Assembly (NCBI GenBank): GCA_003597945.1
Contig: QZJS01000034.1
Span: 1 to 64,000, forward strand
DNA from: Desulfobacteraceae bacterium
Lineage (GTDB): Bacteria; Desulfobacterota; Desulfobacteria; Desulfobacterales; Desulfosalsimonadaceae
Length of the DNA stretch: 64,000 bases
Direction of reading: 5' to 3'
Every line of letters begins with the position of its first letter. Within the stretch, counting starts at the first letter, position 1. Shown here in pieces: positions 47,533 through 57,499 of the stretch. The notes beneath the pieces were generated by a model. That model did not search any database, had not been told where the DNA came from, and worked only from the letters and a program-made list of their open reading frames with translations. The position numbers were made by a program, and so were the translations under genes.

Positions 47533-49056
47533 ATGCGAAACTTCTATTTTCTTCCGGCGGCAATGATCATCGGGGTGGCGGCATCCCATGTTCTTTTCAC
47601 CGCCGTGGTTTGGACTTCCAACGCCTGTCTCAGCGAAACGATTTCCCTGCTGTCGGCCGCCGGTTACCTGACGGTGCCGAACCACCTTGTGGCCGCAAGC
47701 CTGAAAAACTGGGGACCAGCCTTTGCCGGGGCATTTTTCTTTTCCCTGACCGCAGGCGCGGGCCTGTGCCTGGTCTCTTTTACAGCAACGCTGGCCTGGC
47801 GCACCCTTTTTGGTTCGCACCGCGTGGTGCTGATCGTCATTCTGGGCTTCTGGACGGTCCTGCTCTACCGGGTCAACGCGGATGGCGCCAATTTCTGGGC
47901 CACAGCCGCCTGTCTGGTCACTCCAATGATTTCAGCATGGGGAACCCTCGCGTTGCTCCCGGATAACCGCAAGACGTCATTCTGGTGGGCTCTGACTTTT
48001 TTGCTGGCGGGATTTCTGATCATTATCGCATTCTGGGCGCCCCGGGCCGACGGCGACACCTTTCTGCGCATCCGCGACCATGTGCTGCTGTCAAATCCGG
48101 TGGGAGAAAAAATCACGCGCTTTTATTATCAATACACCCTTTATCCGGCCGAAGTTTTTAAATCCCTGGATCAGAAACTGCTCAAAAGCAGCGCTGTTCA
48201 TGTGGATGATCCGGACCTGATGGAAACAATTGAAGCTAAACTCAGAGCCGAAGACTACCTGCCGGCGGATGGCGCCACGTCTGTTGATCTGCATCTCACC
48301 AAACACGACGACCAACTGGTATTACTCCAAAAAGACAAGGAAATCCATAAAACCACCGTAGCTGATTTTATGACTGATCCCGAAGGCGTTTTCCAAACGT
48401 TTTCAAAAAAAACCGATAACTGGCGCTTCTTCCGAAAAATCACCTTCATGTCGCTGGTCATCGCGTCACCGTTTCTGGTCTATTTGCTGATCCAGACCGT
48501 AATATTTGCCTGCCTGTTTCCCCTTCGTTCGCTGCGCACGCGCGTGGTGCTGTCAACCCTGATCTGCGCGGGGATGGGAATCGGGCTTTTGTTGCCCGTC
48601 GGCTCAACAAGCAAAGATGCCATGACGCCCGATGAGATTAAAAACCGGCTTGAATCTGCTGATCGCCGCCAGCGGATTGAAGCATTAAAAGCCCTGTCCG
48701 AGATCCCGCTCGATATGGACAAGTATCCGGTCCTCACCGCGGACGATCATAACCGCTCTATTCCCGAACGATACTGGCTGGCAAAAGCCCTTGCCGACAG
48801 CCGTTCCCCATGGGCCGATGAAATGCTTCTAAATTTTTTAAAAGATCCGCATCCGAACGTGGTCTGCATGGCATTGTTTAGTCTCGGCAATCGGAAACAA
48901 AAACAGGCCGCCGAAGAGATGATCCATATTATTAAGACTCACGATCACTGGTATGTTCAATGGTATGCCTATCGATCCTTAAGGAGTCTGGGATGGATAC
49001 AGCCCGCATCAGCACGCGGCGATTTGTCATCGCCGTCGGCATTGTCGCCGCAATAG
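47533..49056 (+). CDS. Membrane protein with C-terminal HEAT-like repeats, uncharacterised
   Basis: Multiple TM segments; C-terminal RIEALKALSEIPLD...DEMLLNFLKDPHPNVVCMALFSLGNRKQKQAAEEMIHIIKTHDHWYVQWYAYRSLRSLG; start inferred at MRNFYF. Confidence 0.65.
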   Translation: MRNFYFLPAAMIIGVAASHVLFTAVVWTSNACLSETISLLSAAGYLTVPNHLVAASLKNWGPAFAGAFFFSLTAGAGLCLVSFTATLAWRTLFGSHRVVLIVILGFWTVLLYRVNADGANFWATAACLVTPMISAWGTLALLPDNRKTSFWWALTFLLAGFLIIIAFWAPRADGDTFLRIRDHVLLSNPVGEKITRFYYQYTLYPAEVFKSLDQKLLKSSAVHVDDPDLMETIEAKLRAEDYLPADGATSVDLHLTKHDDQLVLLQKDKEIHKTTVADFMTDPEGVFQTFSKKTDNWRFFRKITFMSLVIASPFLVYLLIQTVIFACLFPLRSLRTRVVLSTLICAGMGIGLLLPVGSTSKDAMTPDEIKNRLESADRRQRIEALKALSEIPLDMDKYPVLTADDHNRSIPERYWLAKALADSRSPWADEMLLNFLKDPHPNVVCMALFSLGNRKQKQAAEEMIHIIKTHDHWYVQWYAYRSLRSLGWIQPASARGDLSSPSALSPQ

Positions 49057-49682
49057 AGTCGGTACTCCTGATCGTCGCCGCATCGGAATGGTTCGCCGGA
49101 AGGCCGGGCTTTTCCGCCCTCGCAGCCACGGGCGCCGCCAGAATTACAGCGATTGCAGCCCTTTTGTTGCTGTTTTACCCCAGGCCGGAAGGCCTTGCCG
49201 CCATCGGACTTGCCGCCGGCAGACTGCAAGGCGGCATCCGCGCCGGTCTGATCTGGTCGTCAACGTTCGGTCTTATTGCCGGGGCAGGCGCTCTTGCGTT
49301 AACGGCCTTTGGCATAGATGCGCTGGCACTGGTCCGCGTGGGGCTGCCAACGGAGACCGGGCGCGTGATCCAGTTTATGGTGGTGGGAGGCCTTGTGGCC
49401 CCGATTGCGGAAGAACTTTTTTTCAGAGGGGTGATATACGGTTATTTCCGGAGTCGCCTGATGCCGGCTTTCGGCAAGACCGGCATCGCATGGGCCGTTG
49501 TCGTCAGCACACTTCTTTTTGTAACAGCCCACGGCATCAGAGGCGGACTGCCACTTACCCAGATCATCGGCGGTTTTGTTTTCTGCATCGCTTATGAACG
49601 GTCAAAATCCCTTGCAGCCCCGATCATCATCCATTCACTCGGCAATACGGCCCTGTTCTCCCTGTCTCTTTTGGCCCGATAA
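48993..49682 (+). CDS. CPBP family intramembrane metalloprotease (CAAX protease-like)
   Basis: APIAEELFFRGVIYGYFRSR (EExxxR), FVTAHG, second half FCIAYERSKSLAAPIIIHSLGN. Confidence 0.92.
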   Translation: MDTARISTRRFVIAVGIVAAIESVLLIVAASEWFAGRPGFSALAATGAARITAIAALLLLFYPRPEGLAAIGLAAGRLQGGIRAGLIWSSTFGLIAGAGALALTAFGIDALALVRVGLPTETGRVIQFMVVGGLVAPIAEELFFRGVIYGYFRSRLMPAFGKTGIAWAVVVSTLLFVTAHGIRGGLPLTQIIGGFVFCIAYERSKSLAAPIIIHSLGNTALFSLSLLAR

Positions 49683-49699
49683 AAGCAAGTTCAAGGGCA

Positions 49700-52075
49700 T
49701 TACTTGCCGTCAAGCACATCCCTTACCAGAAACGCCAGTTGTTGAAAAGTCAAAGGTTTGAACATGAAGGCTCTGGCGCCGAGCAGGGCGGCGGTGGTTT
49801 CATCGATCTGGGGATTGTATCCCGTGCAGATGACAATGGGGATGTCCGGCCGGACGGCGATGAGTTCCTTTGCGAACTGATCGCCGTTCATCTGGGGCAT
49901 GGTCATATCGGTGATCACCAGATCGAATCGAGAAGGATCGGTTTTAAACAGATCCAGGGCTTCCGGACTTTTCAGGCAGCAGGTGACGGTGTAGCCGAGA
50001 AATTCCAGCATTTCCCGTCCGGTGTGGATAATGGATTCCTCGTCATCCACCAGGAGAATGCTTTCGCTTCCCCTGGGCAGAACCGGGTCCGGCGCGCATT
50101 CCTCGACAACGTCATCAGTATCCGCATGTTCTGAAATCGGCAGAAATACCCGAAAGCTTGTCCCCTTGCCGACCTCGCTTGTAAAGGTGATGCCCCCGCC
50201 GTGCTTCTGGACAATACCCTGCGCCACGGCCAGGCCGAGTCCGGTGCCGGTGCCTTTTTCCCGGGTGGTGTAATATGGATCGAAAATCCTCTTGACCAGA
50301 TGCGGTGGTATCCCGTGCCCGGTGTCGCTAACCGTTAATATAACATAGTCTCCAGGTTTAAACACCGGAGATTTTTCCGGCGATTTATCATCGACATGAC
50401 ATTGCCCAAGGCTTATGGTCAGGTTGCCGCCTTTTTCCCTCATGGCGTGGCCGGCATTGGTGCAGAGATTCATCAATACCTGATGAATCTGTCCAGGGTC
50501 CGCCTCGATCATTCCCACCGGCGCAGCGATATCATCTTGTATAACAATTGATGCGGGAAGCGTTGCCCGCAGCAGGTGAACCACATCTTCGATCAGATCC
50601 CTGATGCGGACCCGTTTGCGTTTCTGCTCCGCCTGACGGCTGATGCTAAGAATCTGGCGCACCAGATCAACCGCGCGGTTGCCGGCTTTGAGCATGGATT
50701 CCAGGTAATAGCCGGTTTTGCTGTCCGGATCGGTGCTGATTTTCGCCAGTTCAATATAACCGATGATGGCTGATAAAATATTGTTGAAATCATGTGCGAT
50801 CCCGCCGGCCAGCGTGCCGATGGCCTCTTTTTTCTGGGATTGCATAAGCTGATTTTCAAGACGCCGCTGTGCCGTGACGTCATGAAAAATCGTGAGGGAA
50901 TAGTATTCATTTTTCATGTGGATGAGCTTTGAAAACAACTGGAGCTGCAGGACTGATCCGTTACGGGTGGTGACGTTGATCTCAAAGTTGGACAGTTCAC
51001 CGTTGGCGGTCAACAGATCCATATACCGCTGACGGGCATCGGCCGGGAATCCGATTTCAAGAATATTTTTTCCGATGGTCTCATTTCGCGGATATTGCAT
51101 AACTTCACAGAATTTCTGATTGACATCCACGATATTGCCATACAGATCCGTCAGCGAAATAGGCTGGGGACTCAGGTTGTAAAGATGCCGGAACTTGATC
51201 TCACTATCCCTCAGGGCCTCCTCCACGCGCTTCTGCTCGGACAGATCCGTGGCCACGCTGATATAACCCATGGCCTTGCCGGCGGTGGTCCGCTGAATGG
51301 TGGTGGTCATATGGGTGGAAAACAGCGTGCCGTCCGAACGAAGATGCCCTATATCCCCCGAATGGAAACCGGTCCGGAGGACTTTCCGGTTAAACGGAAC
51401 GACCTCGTTGTTAATCTGCTCTTCGGTATGAAAAACATGCATGGACTTGCCGATCAGGGATGCGGGAGGATGTCCATGCATGTCGGCCCATGCCTGGTTG
51501 ACATAGGTAATGGCTCCGTTTAGATCGGCGGCTGCCACACCCTCTCCGATCTGGTCGACAATGTGAATCAGGCGATAAAGCCGTTCCTCTGTTTTTTTTC
51601 GTTCGGTAATTTTCCGGATGAAAATCAGCAAGTGCGCCTTATCGGAAAGCGCGAGATGCTTCATGGAAAACTCGACCCAGATTTTATTGCCGGATTTATC
51701 CGTTGTCATCCATTCGAAAATCTGCGGAAATCCGTCAAGAGCGGCTTTTTGTTTCTGAAACGCCTCAGCGGTGGAATGAATGGGGCTGCTCGCATAAATG
51801 GTTTCAAGGCTCAGCCTTGCCACATCATCAGGCGTGTAACCAAAGATATCAAAAAGAGCGGCGTTGAAATTAACAATCTTGTCTAGTGCAGGGTCATAGA
51901 CGATAACGGCGTCATTGGCGGCTTCAAAAATGGTTTTATAACGATTTTCAGCTTTTCGGCTATCCGATATCCATCGTTTGAAACGGCGGCGCAACCGGAT
52001 ATGCGCCGTGACGATCAGCAACAGCATAATGATGGCAACGCCAAGCGCCGCGGTCATAAGTGAAAAATCCGCCAT
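49700..52075 (-). CDS. PAS multi-domain hybrid sensor histidine kinase with C-terminal receiver
   Basis: Three PAS-like modules, GIAHDFNNILSAIIGYIELAK, TTREKGTGTGLGLAVAQGIVQKHGG, receiver ILLVDDEESIIHTG...VITDMTMPQMNGDQF. Confidence 0.93.
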   Translation of the reverse strand: MADFSLMTAALGVAIIMLLLIVTAHIRLRRRFKRWISDSRKAENRYKTIFEAANDAVIVYDPALDKIVNFNAALFDIFGYTPDDVARLSLETIYASSPIHSTAEAFQKQKAALDGFPQIFEWMTTDKSGNKIWVEFSMKHLALSDKAHLLIFIRKITERKKTEERLYRLIHIVDQIGEGVAAADLNGAITYVNQAWADMHGHPPASLIGKSMHVFHTEEQINNEVVPFNRKVLRTGFHSGDIGHLRSDGTLFSTHMTTTIQRTTAGKAMGYISVATDLSEQKRVEEALRDSEIKFRHLYNLSPQPISLTDLYGNIVDVNQKFCEVMQYPRNETIGKNILEIGFPADARQRYMDLLTANGELSNFEINVTTRNGSVLQLQLFSKLIHMKNEYYSLTIFHDVTAQRRLENQLMQSQKKEAIGTLAGGIAHDFNNILSAIIGYIELAKISTDPDSKTGYYLESMLKAGNRAVDLVRQILSISRQAEQKRKRVRIRDLIEDVVHLLRATLPASIVIQDDIAAPVGMIEADPGQIHQVLMNLCTNAGHAMREKGGNLTISLGQCHVDDKSPEKSPVFKPGDYVILTVSDTGHGIPPHLVKRIFDPYYTTREKGTGTGLGLAVAQGIVQKHGGGITFTSEVGKGTSFRVFLPISEHADTDDVVEECAPDPVLPRGSESILLVDDEESIIHTGREMLEFLGYTVTCCLKSPEALDLFKTDPSRFDLVITDMTMPQMNGDQFAKELIAVRPDIPIVICTGYNPQIDETTAALLGARAFMFKPLTFQQLAFLVRDVLDGK

Positions 52076-52137
52076 GTCACCTTTTACGCATGAAAAGATT
52101 ATTGCGCCACACTACAACGGCAGTAATTTGCGGATGG

Positions 52138-53250
52138 TCAGCCAAGATGAGAAAGCAGGATTTTTAACATCCGCCGGATCGGTTCGGCCGCGCCCCACAA
52201 CAACTGATCACCAACGGTAAAAAGCGTCAAGTACTGCTCTCCGATGCCCAGTTTATGAATACGGCCCACGGGAACATCGAGTTTGCCGGTCACGGCCGCC
52301 GGCGTCAGATTTTTAAGTGTTTCTTCCTTTGTGTTGGGTATGACGCGCACCCAATCATTGGCACCGGCGATCAGAGATGTTATCTCTTCTACCGGAATAT
52401 TCTGGTTCAGCTTGATGGTCAACGCCTGGCTGTGACAACGCATGGCGCCGATGCGCACGCAAATTCCGTCGATGGGTATCGGCGGTGATGTCTTAAGAAT
52501 CTTATTGGCTTCGGCACCGCCTTTCCATTCCTCACGGGTCTGGCCGGTCTCCATGGGACTGTCGATCCATGGGATAAGACTTCCGGCAAGGGGAGCGCCG
52601 AAATGGGTTGTCGGAAACCCCTCACTGTTCATGGTTTCAATGACACGGCGGTCCAGCTCCAGTATTGATGATCCCGGATCGGTGAGGCCCTCCGCCTTTT
52701 TACTGATGGCGCCCATCTGGGAAACCAGTTCACGCATGTTGTTGGCGCCGGCCCCGGAAGATGCCTGGTAGGTCATAGAAGTGATCCATTCCACGCATTT
52801 GTGGTGAAGCAATCCGCCGATGGCCATAAGCATGAGGCTGACCGTGCAGTTCCCGCCGATATAATTTCGAATACCGTCATTTAACGCGCGATCGATAACC
52901 TTCCGGTTAACCGGGTCCAGCACGATTACGGCATCATCTTCCATGCGTAAAGCAGAAGCGGCGTCGATCCAGTAACCTTTCCATCCGCCGGTCCTGAGTT
53001 TCGGATAAAATTCCTTTGTATAGTCTCCACCCTGGCAGGTGACGATGATGTCCATGCCGGAAAGCAGGGAAAGATCTTTAGCGTCAGCCAGCGGCGCACG
53101 CCCCCTGCCGACATCCGGACCATCCTGTCCGGCTTGTGTGGTGGAGGCAAAAACCGGATCAAACCCGATAAAATCATTTTCCTGCCGCATACGATTGAGC
53201 AAAACGGAACCGACCATTCCACGCCAGCCGATAAATCCAACAGTCAACAT
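52138..53250 (-). CDS. asd: Aspartate-semialdehyde dehydrogenase
   Basis: MLTVGFIGWRGMVGSVLLNRM, GGNCTVSLMLMAIGGL, YQASSGAGANNMREL. Confidence 0.95.
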   Translation of the reverse strand: MLTVGFIGWRGMVGSVLLNRMRQENDFIGFDPVFASTTQAGQDGPDVGRGRAPLADAKDLSLLSGMDIIVTCQGGDYTKEFYPKLRTGGWKGYWIDAASALRMEDDAVIVLDPVNRKVIDRALNDGIRNYIGGNCTVSLMLMAIGGLLHHKCVEWITSMTYQASSGAGANNMRELVSQMGAISKKAEGLTDPGSSILELDRRVIETMNSEGFPTTHFGAPLAGSLIPWIDSPMETGQTREEWKGGAEANKILKTSPPIPIDGICVRIGAMRCHSQALTIKLNQNIPVEEITSLIAGANDWVRVIPNTKEETLKNLTPAAVTGKLDVPVGRIHKLGIGEQYLTLFTVGDQLLWGAAEPIRRMLKILLSHLG

Positions 53251-53487
53251 AATAAAAAATCCTTTCAAAAACCTTGATTTCCGGATCAGGGCAATGCAAG
53301 ATACGGGTGATGATGCGCGGCCGGTTGATATTTCCGGAAAAATAATAAAATAATATCGAAATATATGTTTTTTTTACAAACATTTTACAAAAAATGTCAA
53401 CACAAGATTACCGTTAATGTCAACTGTGATTCATTTGGACATTCACTGACCCTTTGATATTTAACTAAAACCCGCTGCCGGAACATT

Positions 53488-54717
53488 ATGCCGATATTCG
53501 AATATAACGCCCTCAATCCCAAAGGCAGAACCATCACCGATATCATCGATGCCGACAGCGTCTCCACCGCGCGCCAGAAATTGCGTTCCGCTGGAATTTA
53601 TCCCATCTCCATCCGTGAAGTGCATGAGAAATTATCAGCACGGGAGCACCGGTTTGATTTTTTATTGCGTTTTTTCATGCCGAAGGTCAAATCCGGCGAG
53701 CTGACCATGATGACCCGGCAACTGGCCACCCTGCTCGGCGCAGGCTTTCCGCTGGTATCCGCGCTAAATACACTGATCCCCCAGGCCGGTTCCCAGACCT
53801 TCAAACGGATTTTGTCCCGAATCAAGGACGCCATCGAAGAAGGCGCGGGTTTTGCCGCCGCCCTATCCCAATACCCCAACGTTTTTTCCGATATTTACAT
53901 CAATATGGTGCGTTCCGGGGAATCCTCCGGAACCCTGGAACTGGTGCTGGAGCGACTGGCCGATATCAGTGAACGGCAGCAGGCCTTAAACAACCGGATC
54001 CGTTCGGCCATGGCATACCCGATCCTGATGCTTTTTGTCGGCGTCGTTGTTTTGTTCGTTCTGCTGACCTACCTTGTTCCCAGCATCACATCGATATTTG
54101 TGGACATGGACCAGCAGTTGCCGGCTCCCACACGATTTCTGATCGCCACCAGCGAATTCATCAAAACCGGCTGGTGGATGATACTGCTCGGTTTCGGCAT
54201 GGCGTTTGCCGGTCTGCATCGGCTGAAAAGGACCGACGCCGGCAGACGCTGGTATGACCGGACCGCTCTTTCTCTTCCGGGATTCGGCGCTCTGCTTACC
54301 AAGCTGACCGTGGCACGGTTCGCGCGTACGCTGGGCACCTTGCTGGAAAACGGGGTACCCATGCTGTCGGCTTTGGAAATCGTCAAAAACATCGTGGGAA
54401 ACAAAGTTGTCGCCGACGCCATCGCCTATGCCGCCGACGAGGTTGAAAAAGGCAGTGGCGTTGCCCGAGCATTAAGTGTTTCCAAAGTTTTTCCGCATAT
54501 CGCCATCCAGATGATTCAGGTGGGGGAACAAAGCGGTGAGATAGAGACACTGCTTAACAAAATGGCAGATATTTATGAAAACGAAGTGGAATCCACGGTG
54601 ATGAGTCTGACGTCCCTGCTGGAACCGGCCATTATCCTGGTGATGGGGGTGGTGGTCGGGTTTATTGTTGTGGCCATTGTCCTGCCGATTTTTGAAATGA
54701 ACCAGCTTATCCGCTGA
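53488..54717 (+). CDS. gspF: Type II secretion system inner membrane protein GspF
   Basis: MPIFEYNALNPKGRTITDIIDADSVSTARQKLRSAGIYP, RQLATLLGAGFPLVSAL, ARFARTLGTLLENGVPML. Confidence 0.95.
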   Translation: MPIFEYNALNPKGRTITDIIDADSVSTARQKLRSAGIYPISIREVHEKLSAREHRFDFLLRFFMPKVKSGELTMMTRQLATLLGAGFPLVSALNTLIPQAGSQTFKRILSRIKDAIEEGAGFAAALSQYPNVFSDIYINMVRSGESSGTLELVLERLADISERQQALNNRIRSAMAYPILMLFVGVVVLFVLLTYLVPSITSIFVDMDQQLPAPTRFLIATSEFIKTGWWMILLGFGMAFAGLHRLKRTDAGRRWYDRTALSLPGFGALLTKLTVARFARTLGTLLENGVPMLSALEIVKNIVGNKVVADAIAYAADEVEKGSGVARALSVSKVFPHIAIQMIQVGEQSGEIETLLNKMADIYENEVESTVMSLTSLLEPAIILVMGVVVGFIVVAIVLPIFEMNQLIR

Positions 54718-54732
54718 TCTTTTAGTTAGATC

Positions 54733-55722
54733 TTAGAATTGATATTGCACCGTCCATGCCGCTCCCGGTCCGGGCATGGATGAAAACAAATGAACGGAAA
54801 AACGGTTTTTCAGATCCCGGGCAAAGGCCGTTTGCTGCTGCCGGTTGTATTTATGGGCCGCGGTCGCGGCGCCGTAGATGTTTCCCGCGTAAAAACCTGC
54901 GCCCACCACCGTGATGAGTCCGCCCAGACCGTGCCTGTCATCCTCGAAACTCTCCACCGCGGCCCAGGCCATCATACCGTTTAAAACCAGAGAAATGAAT
55001 GCGTCCTGGTAACGGCCGCAGTAGAGGTATCCGCCGCCGGGAACAATCGACAGCAGGCCGGCGACTGGCGGGCTTTTAGAAGGTATCCGGGTATATTCCT
55101 TCAGGTGGGCCGATATTTCAGACGCCTGTGGAAAAGCCGGATCATCGGGATCAATGGCGTCAAAATGCATGCCGGCCCGCGCGAAATGGCCGGTTTCAAC
55201 ATAAAGCCATCCAAGATGATAGTTCAGGATGCCGGTTTCACCGGAGCCCGGTGCGTTTTGGGTGCGGTTATGCAAAAAATCGGCAGCCCCCATATAATCG
55301 CCCGTAGCCGCGCGTATTCTGGCGGCCTGAAGCACGGCGGACATGCCGATCCCCTCAAATCCAAGCTTTTCGTGAATCTCACGGAAGCGCGAAAGCGCTT
55401 TCTGATGATCTCCGGTATAAAAAGCCGACAATCCGATATAAAACTCAGCCTGGTCAATTCGCTTATCATCGGGGAAAAAAAAGACAAACCGCTTGAATTC
55501 ATCAGCGGCGGTCGCGTAGTCCTTTTGCTCAAAACAGGCGGTGGCATAAGCGAACTGATCGTCAGCAGACACAAGAATAACCGCATCGGCGGCCAGGACG
55601 TTGTTTAAGGGCAGGGTCAGGGCGAAAAAAACAGACAGCCACCAGAGAAACAAGGCAATAATTGTTTTTGGTGCCGGATCGAAACGTCGCCATGTCAGCT
55701 TATCAATCATCAGTCCAAGCAA
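54733..55722 (-). CDS. TPR-containing exported/membrane protein, uncharacterised
   Basis: Signal/TM N-terminus, TPR-like FAYATACFEQKDYATAADEFKRFVFFFPDDKRIDQAEFYIGLSAFYTG, C-terminal membrane segment SIVPGGGYLYCGRYQDAFISLVLNG. Confidence 0.7.
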   Translation of the reverse strand: MLGLMIDKLTWRRFDPAPKTIIALFLWWLSVFFALTLPLNNVLAADAVILVSADDQFAYATACFEQKDYATAADEFKRFVFFFPDDKRIDQAEFYIGLSAFYTGDHQKALSRFREIHEKLGFEGIGMSAVLQAARIRAATGDYMGAADFLHNRTQNAPGSGETGILNYHLGWLYVETGHFARAGMHFDAIDPDDPAFPQASEISAHLKEYTRIPSKSPPVAGLLSIVPGGGYLYCGRYQDAFISLVLNGMMAWAAVESFEDDRHGLGGLITVVGAGFYAGNIYGAATAAHKYNRQQQTAFARDLKNRFSVHLFSSMPGPGAAWTVQYQF

Positions 55723-55750
55723 TTCTGCAACGATTCACAAAGCCGCCGCA

Positions 55751-57493
55751 TCAGTTCTGGGTCACTCGCAAGACTTCCTCAACAGTCGTGGTGCCGCACA
55801 ATACCTTATTGATACCGTCCTGATAAAGGGTCGTCATCCCCTGACGAATGGCCTCACTTTTTATCTGATGGGAATCGTGGGTCTTCATAATCATATTCTG
55901 CAGACTATCATTGAGCAGCATGATCTCATAGATGCCGAGCCGTCCGCGATACCCGCTGTTGAGACAGCGATTACAACCTTTTGCCCGGTATATTGCCGGC
56001 ATTTCGGCGCAATCCGGTAAAATTCCCAATCGCGTCAGGGTATCTTCATCCGGCAGGTAGGCCTCCTTACAGTCTTCACAAAGAACCCGGATCAGGCGCT
56101 GGGCGATGACCGCGATCACCGTTGATGAAATCAGAAACGGCTCCACCCCGATATCGATAAGACGCGTGATGGCGGTTGCCGAATCATTGGTATGAAGGGT
56201 CGAAAAGACCAGGTGCCCGGTGAGGGCGGACTGGACGCCGATTTCAGCGGTTTCCTGGTCCCGCATCTCACCGATGAGAATCACGTCAGGGTCCTGGCGG
56301 ACAATGGACCGAAGGCCACGGGCAAAGGTGAGTTCGATCTTCGGGTTGACCTGGATCTGGCCGATTCCCTTGAGCTGGTATTCCACGGGATCTTCAATGG
56401 TGATGATATTGATGTCGGGTGAATTTATTTTCGATAATATCGCATACAGGGTCGTGGTCTTGCCGCTGCCCGTGGGGCCGGTGACAAGGATGATACCGTG
56501 GGAGGAATGGATCAGTCGCTCGATCACCTTACGCTGATCCGGATTCAACCCCAGATCCGACATTTTCAGAAGGGAGGAGGATTTATTAAGGAGCCTCAAC
56601 ACCAGCCGCTCACCGTGGGTGATGGGGATGGTGGATACGCGCAAATCAACATCCTGGTCCCCGATTTTCACCTCAAACCGGCCGTCCTGGGGCAATCGCT
56701 TTTCGGCGATATTCATTTTGGCCATAACCTTGATCCGCGATATCAAAGGGGCCTGCATCCATTTCGGCGGAATCAGCAGATCATATAAAATACCGTCGAT
56801 GCGGTAACGAATCTTGAAATTGTGCTGGTAAGGCTCGATATGGATATCGCTGGCCCCGGATTTAACCGACTGGGAGATGATGTGATTGACGAGCTTGATG
56901 ATGGGGGCGTCGGAGGTATCATCGAGCAGATCCGCTGTTTCCTCGATCTCGCTGATGATATCGATATTTTCCGACATATCCTCAACAAGCTGCTGGGCCG
57001 TATCCCGGCTGCTGTCATAGGCGGTGTTGATCAAAGAAAGAATCGCCTCCCGGGTGGACAGGACCAGGGCCGCATCATCCCAACCGAGGATCCGGATCAG
57101 GTCGTCCAACGGCTGAACAGCGGTGGGATCATGGATGGCGATAAGACGTCGCATTGTGTCATCATTTTCTCCGGGGACGGCAACCTTGTGGTCAAATCCG
57201 GGAATGGGCTGGAGGGTTTGGATCGGTACCATGAGATATTTTTTCAAAAACTGGATGGTGATTTGACGGGTAAATGCCGTGTCAAAATCATCAACCGTTA
57301 TCCTGGGTATAAGCGGATAACCGTAAATCCGGCCGTAGGCTTCCAGAAGCTGTTGCTCCGTGACCAGTTGTTTTTTTAATAAAACATCGGCAAGGGCAGC
57401 GTTCATATCGATCCTGGCCTGCTCGGCTTCTAGAAGGACTTCTTCTGAAACGCCGTAATCCTTTTGCAGTATTTGGGATAATTGTTTTAACAT
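55751..57493 (-). CDS. gspE: Type II secretion system ATPase GspE
   Basis: GPTGSGKTTTLYAIL, IITIEDPVEYQLKGIGQIQVN, CEDCKEAY...CNRCLNSGYRGRLGIYE. Confidence 0.97.
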   Translation of the reverse strand: MLKQLSQILQKDYGVSEEVLLEAEQARIDMNAALADVLLKKQLVTEQQLLEAYGRIYGYPLIPRITVDDFDTAFTRQITIQFLKKYLMVPIQTLQPIPGFDHKVAVPGENDDTMRRLIAIHDPTAVQPLDDLIRILGWDDAALVLSTREAILSLINTAYDSSRDTAQQLVEDMSENIDIISEIEETADLLDDTSDAPIIKLVNHIISQSVKSGASDIHIEPYQHNFKIRYRIDGILYDLLIPPKWMQAPLISRIKVMAKMNIAEKRLPQDGRFEVKIGDQDVDLRVSTIPITHGERLVLRLLNKSSSLLKMSDLGLNPDQRKVIERLIHSSHGIILVTGPTGSGKTTTLYAILSKINSPDINIITIEDPVEYQLKGIGQIQVNPKIELTFARGLRSIVRQDPDVILIGEMRDQETAEIGVQSALTGHLVFSTLHTNDSATAITRLIDIGVEPFLISSTVIAVIAQRLIRVLCEDCKEAYLPDEDTLTRLGILPDCAEMPAIYRAKGCNRCLNSGYRGRLGIYEIMLLNDSLQNMIMKTHDSHQIKSEAIRQGMTTLYQDGINKVLCGTTTVEEVLRVTQN

Positions 57494-57499
57494 TTGTTG

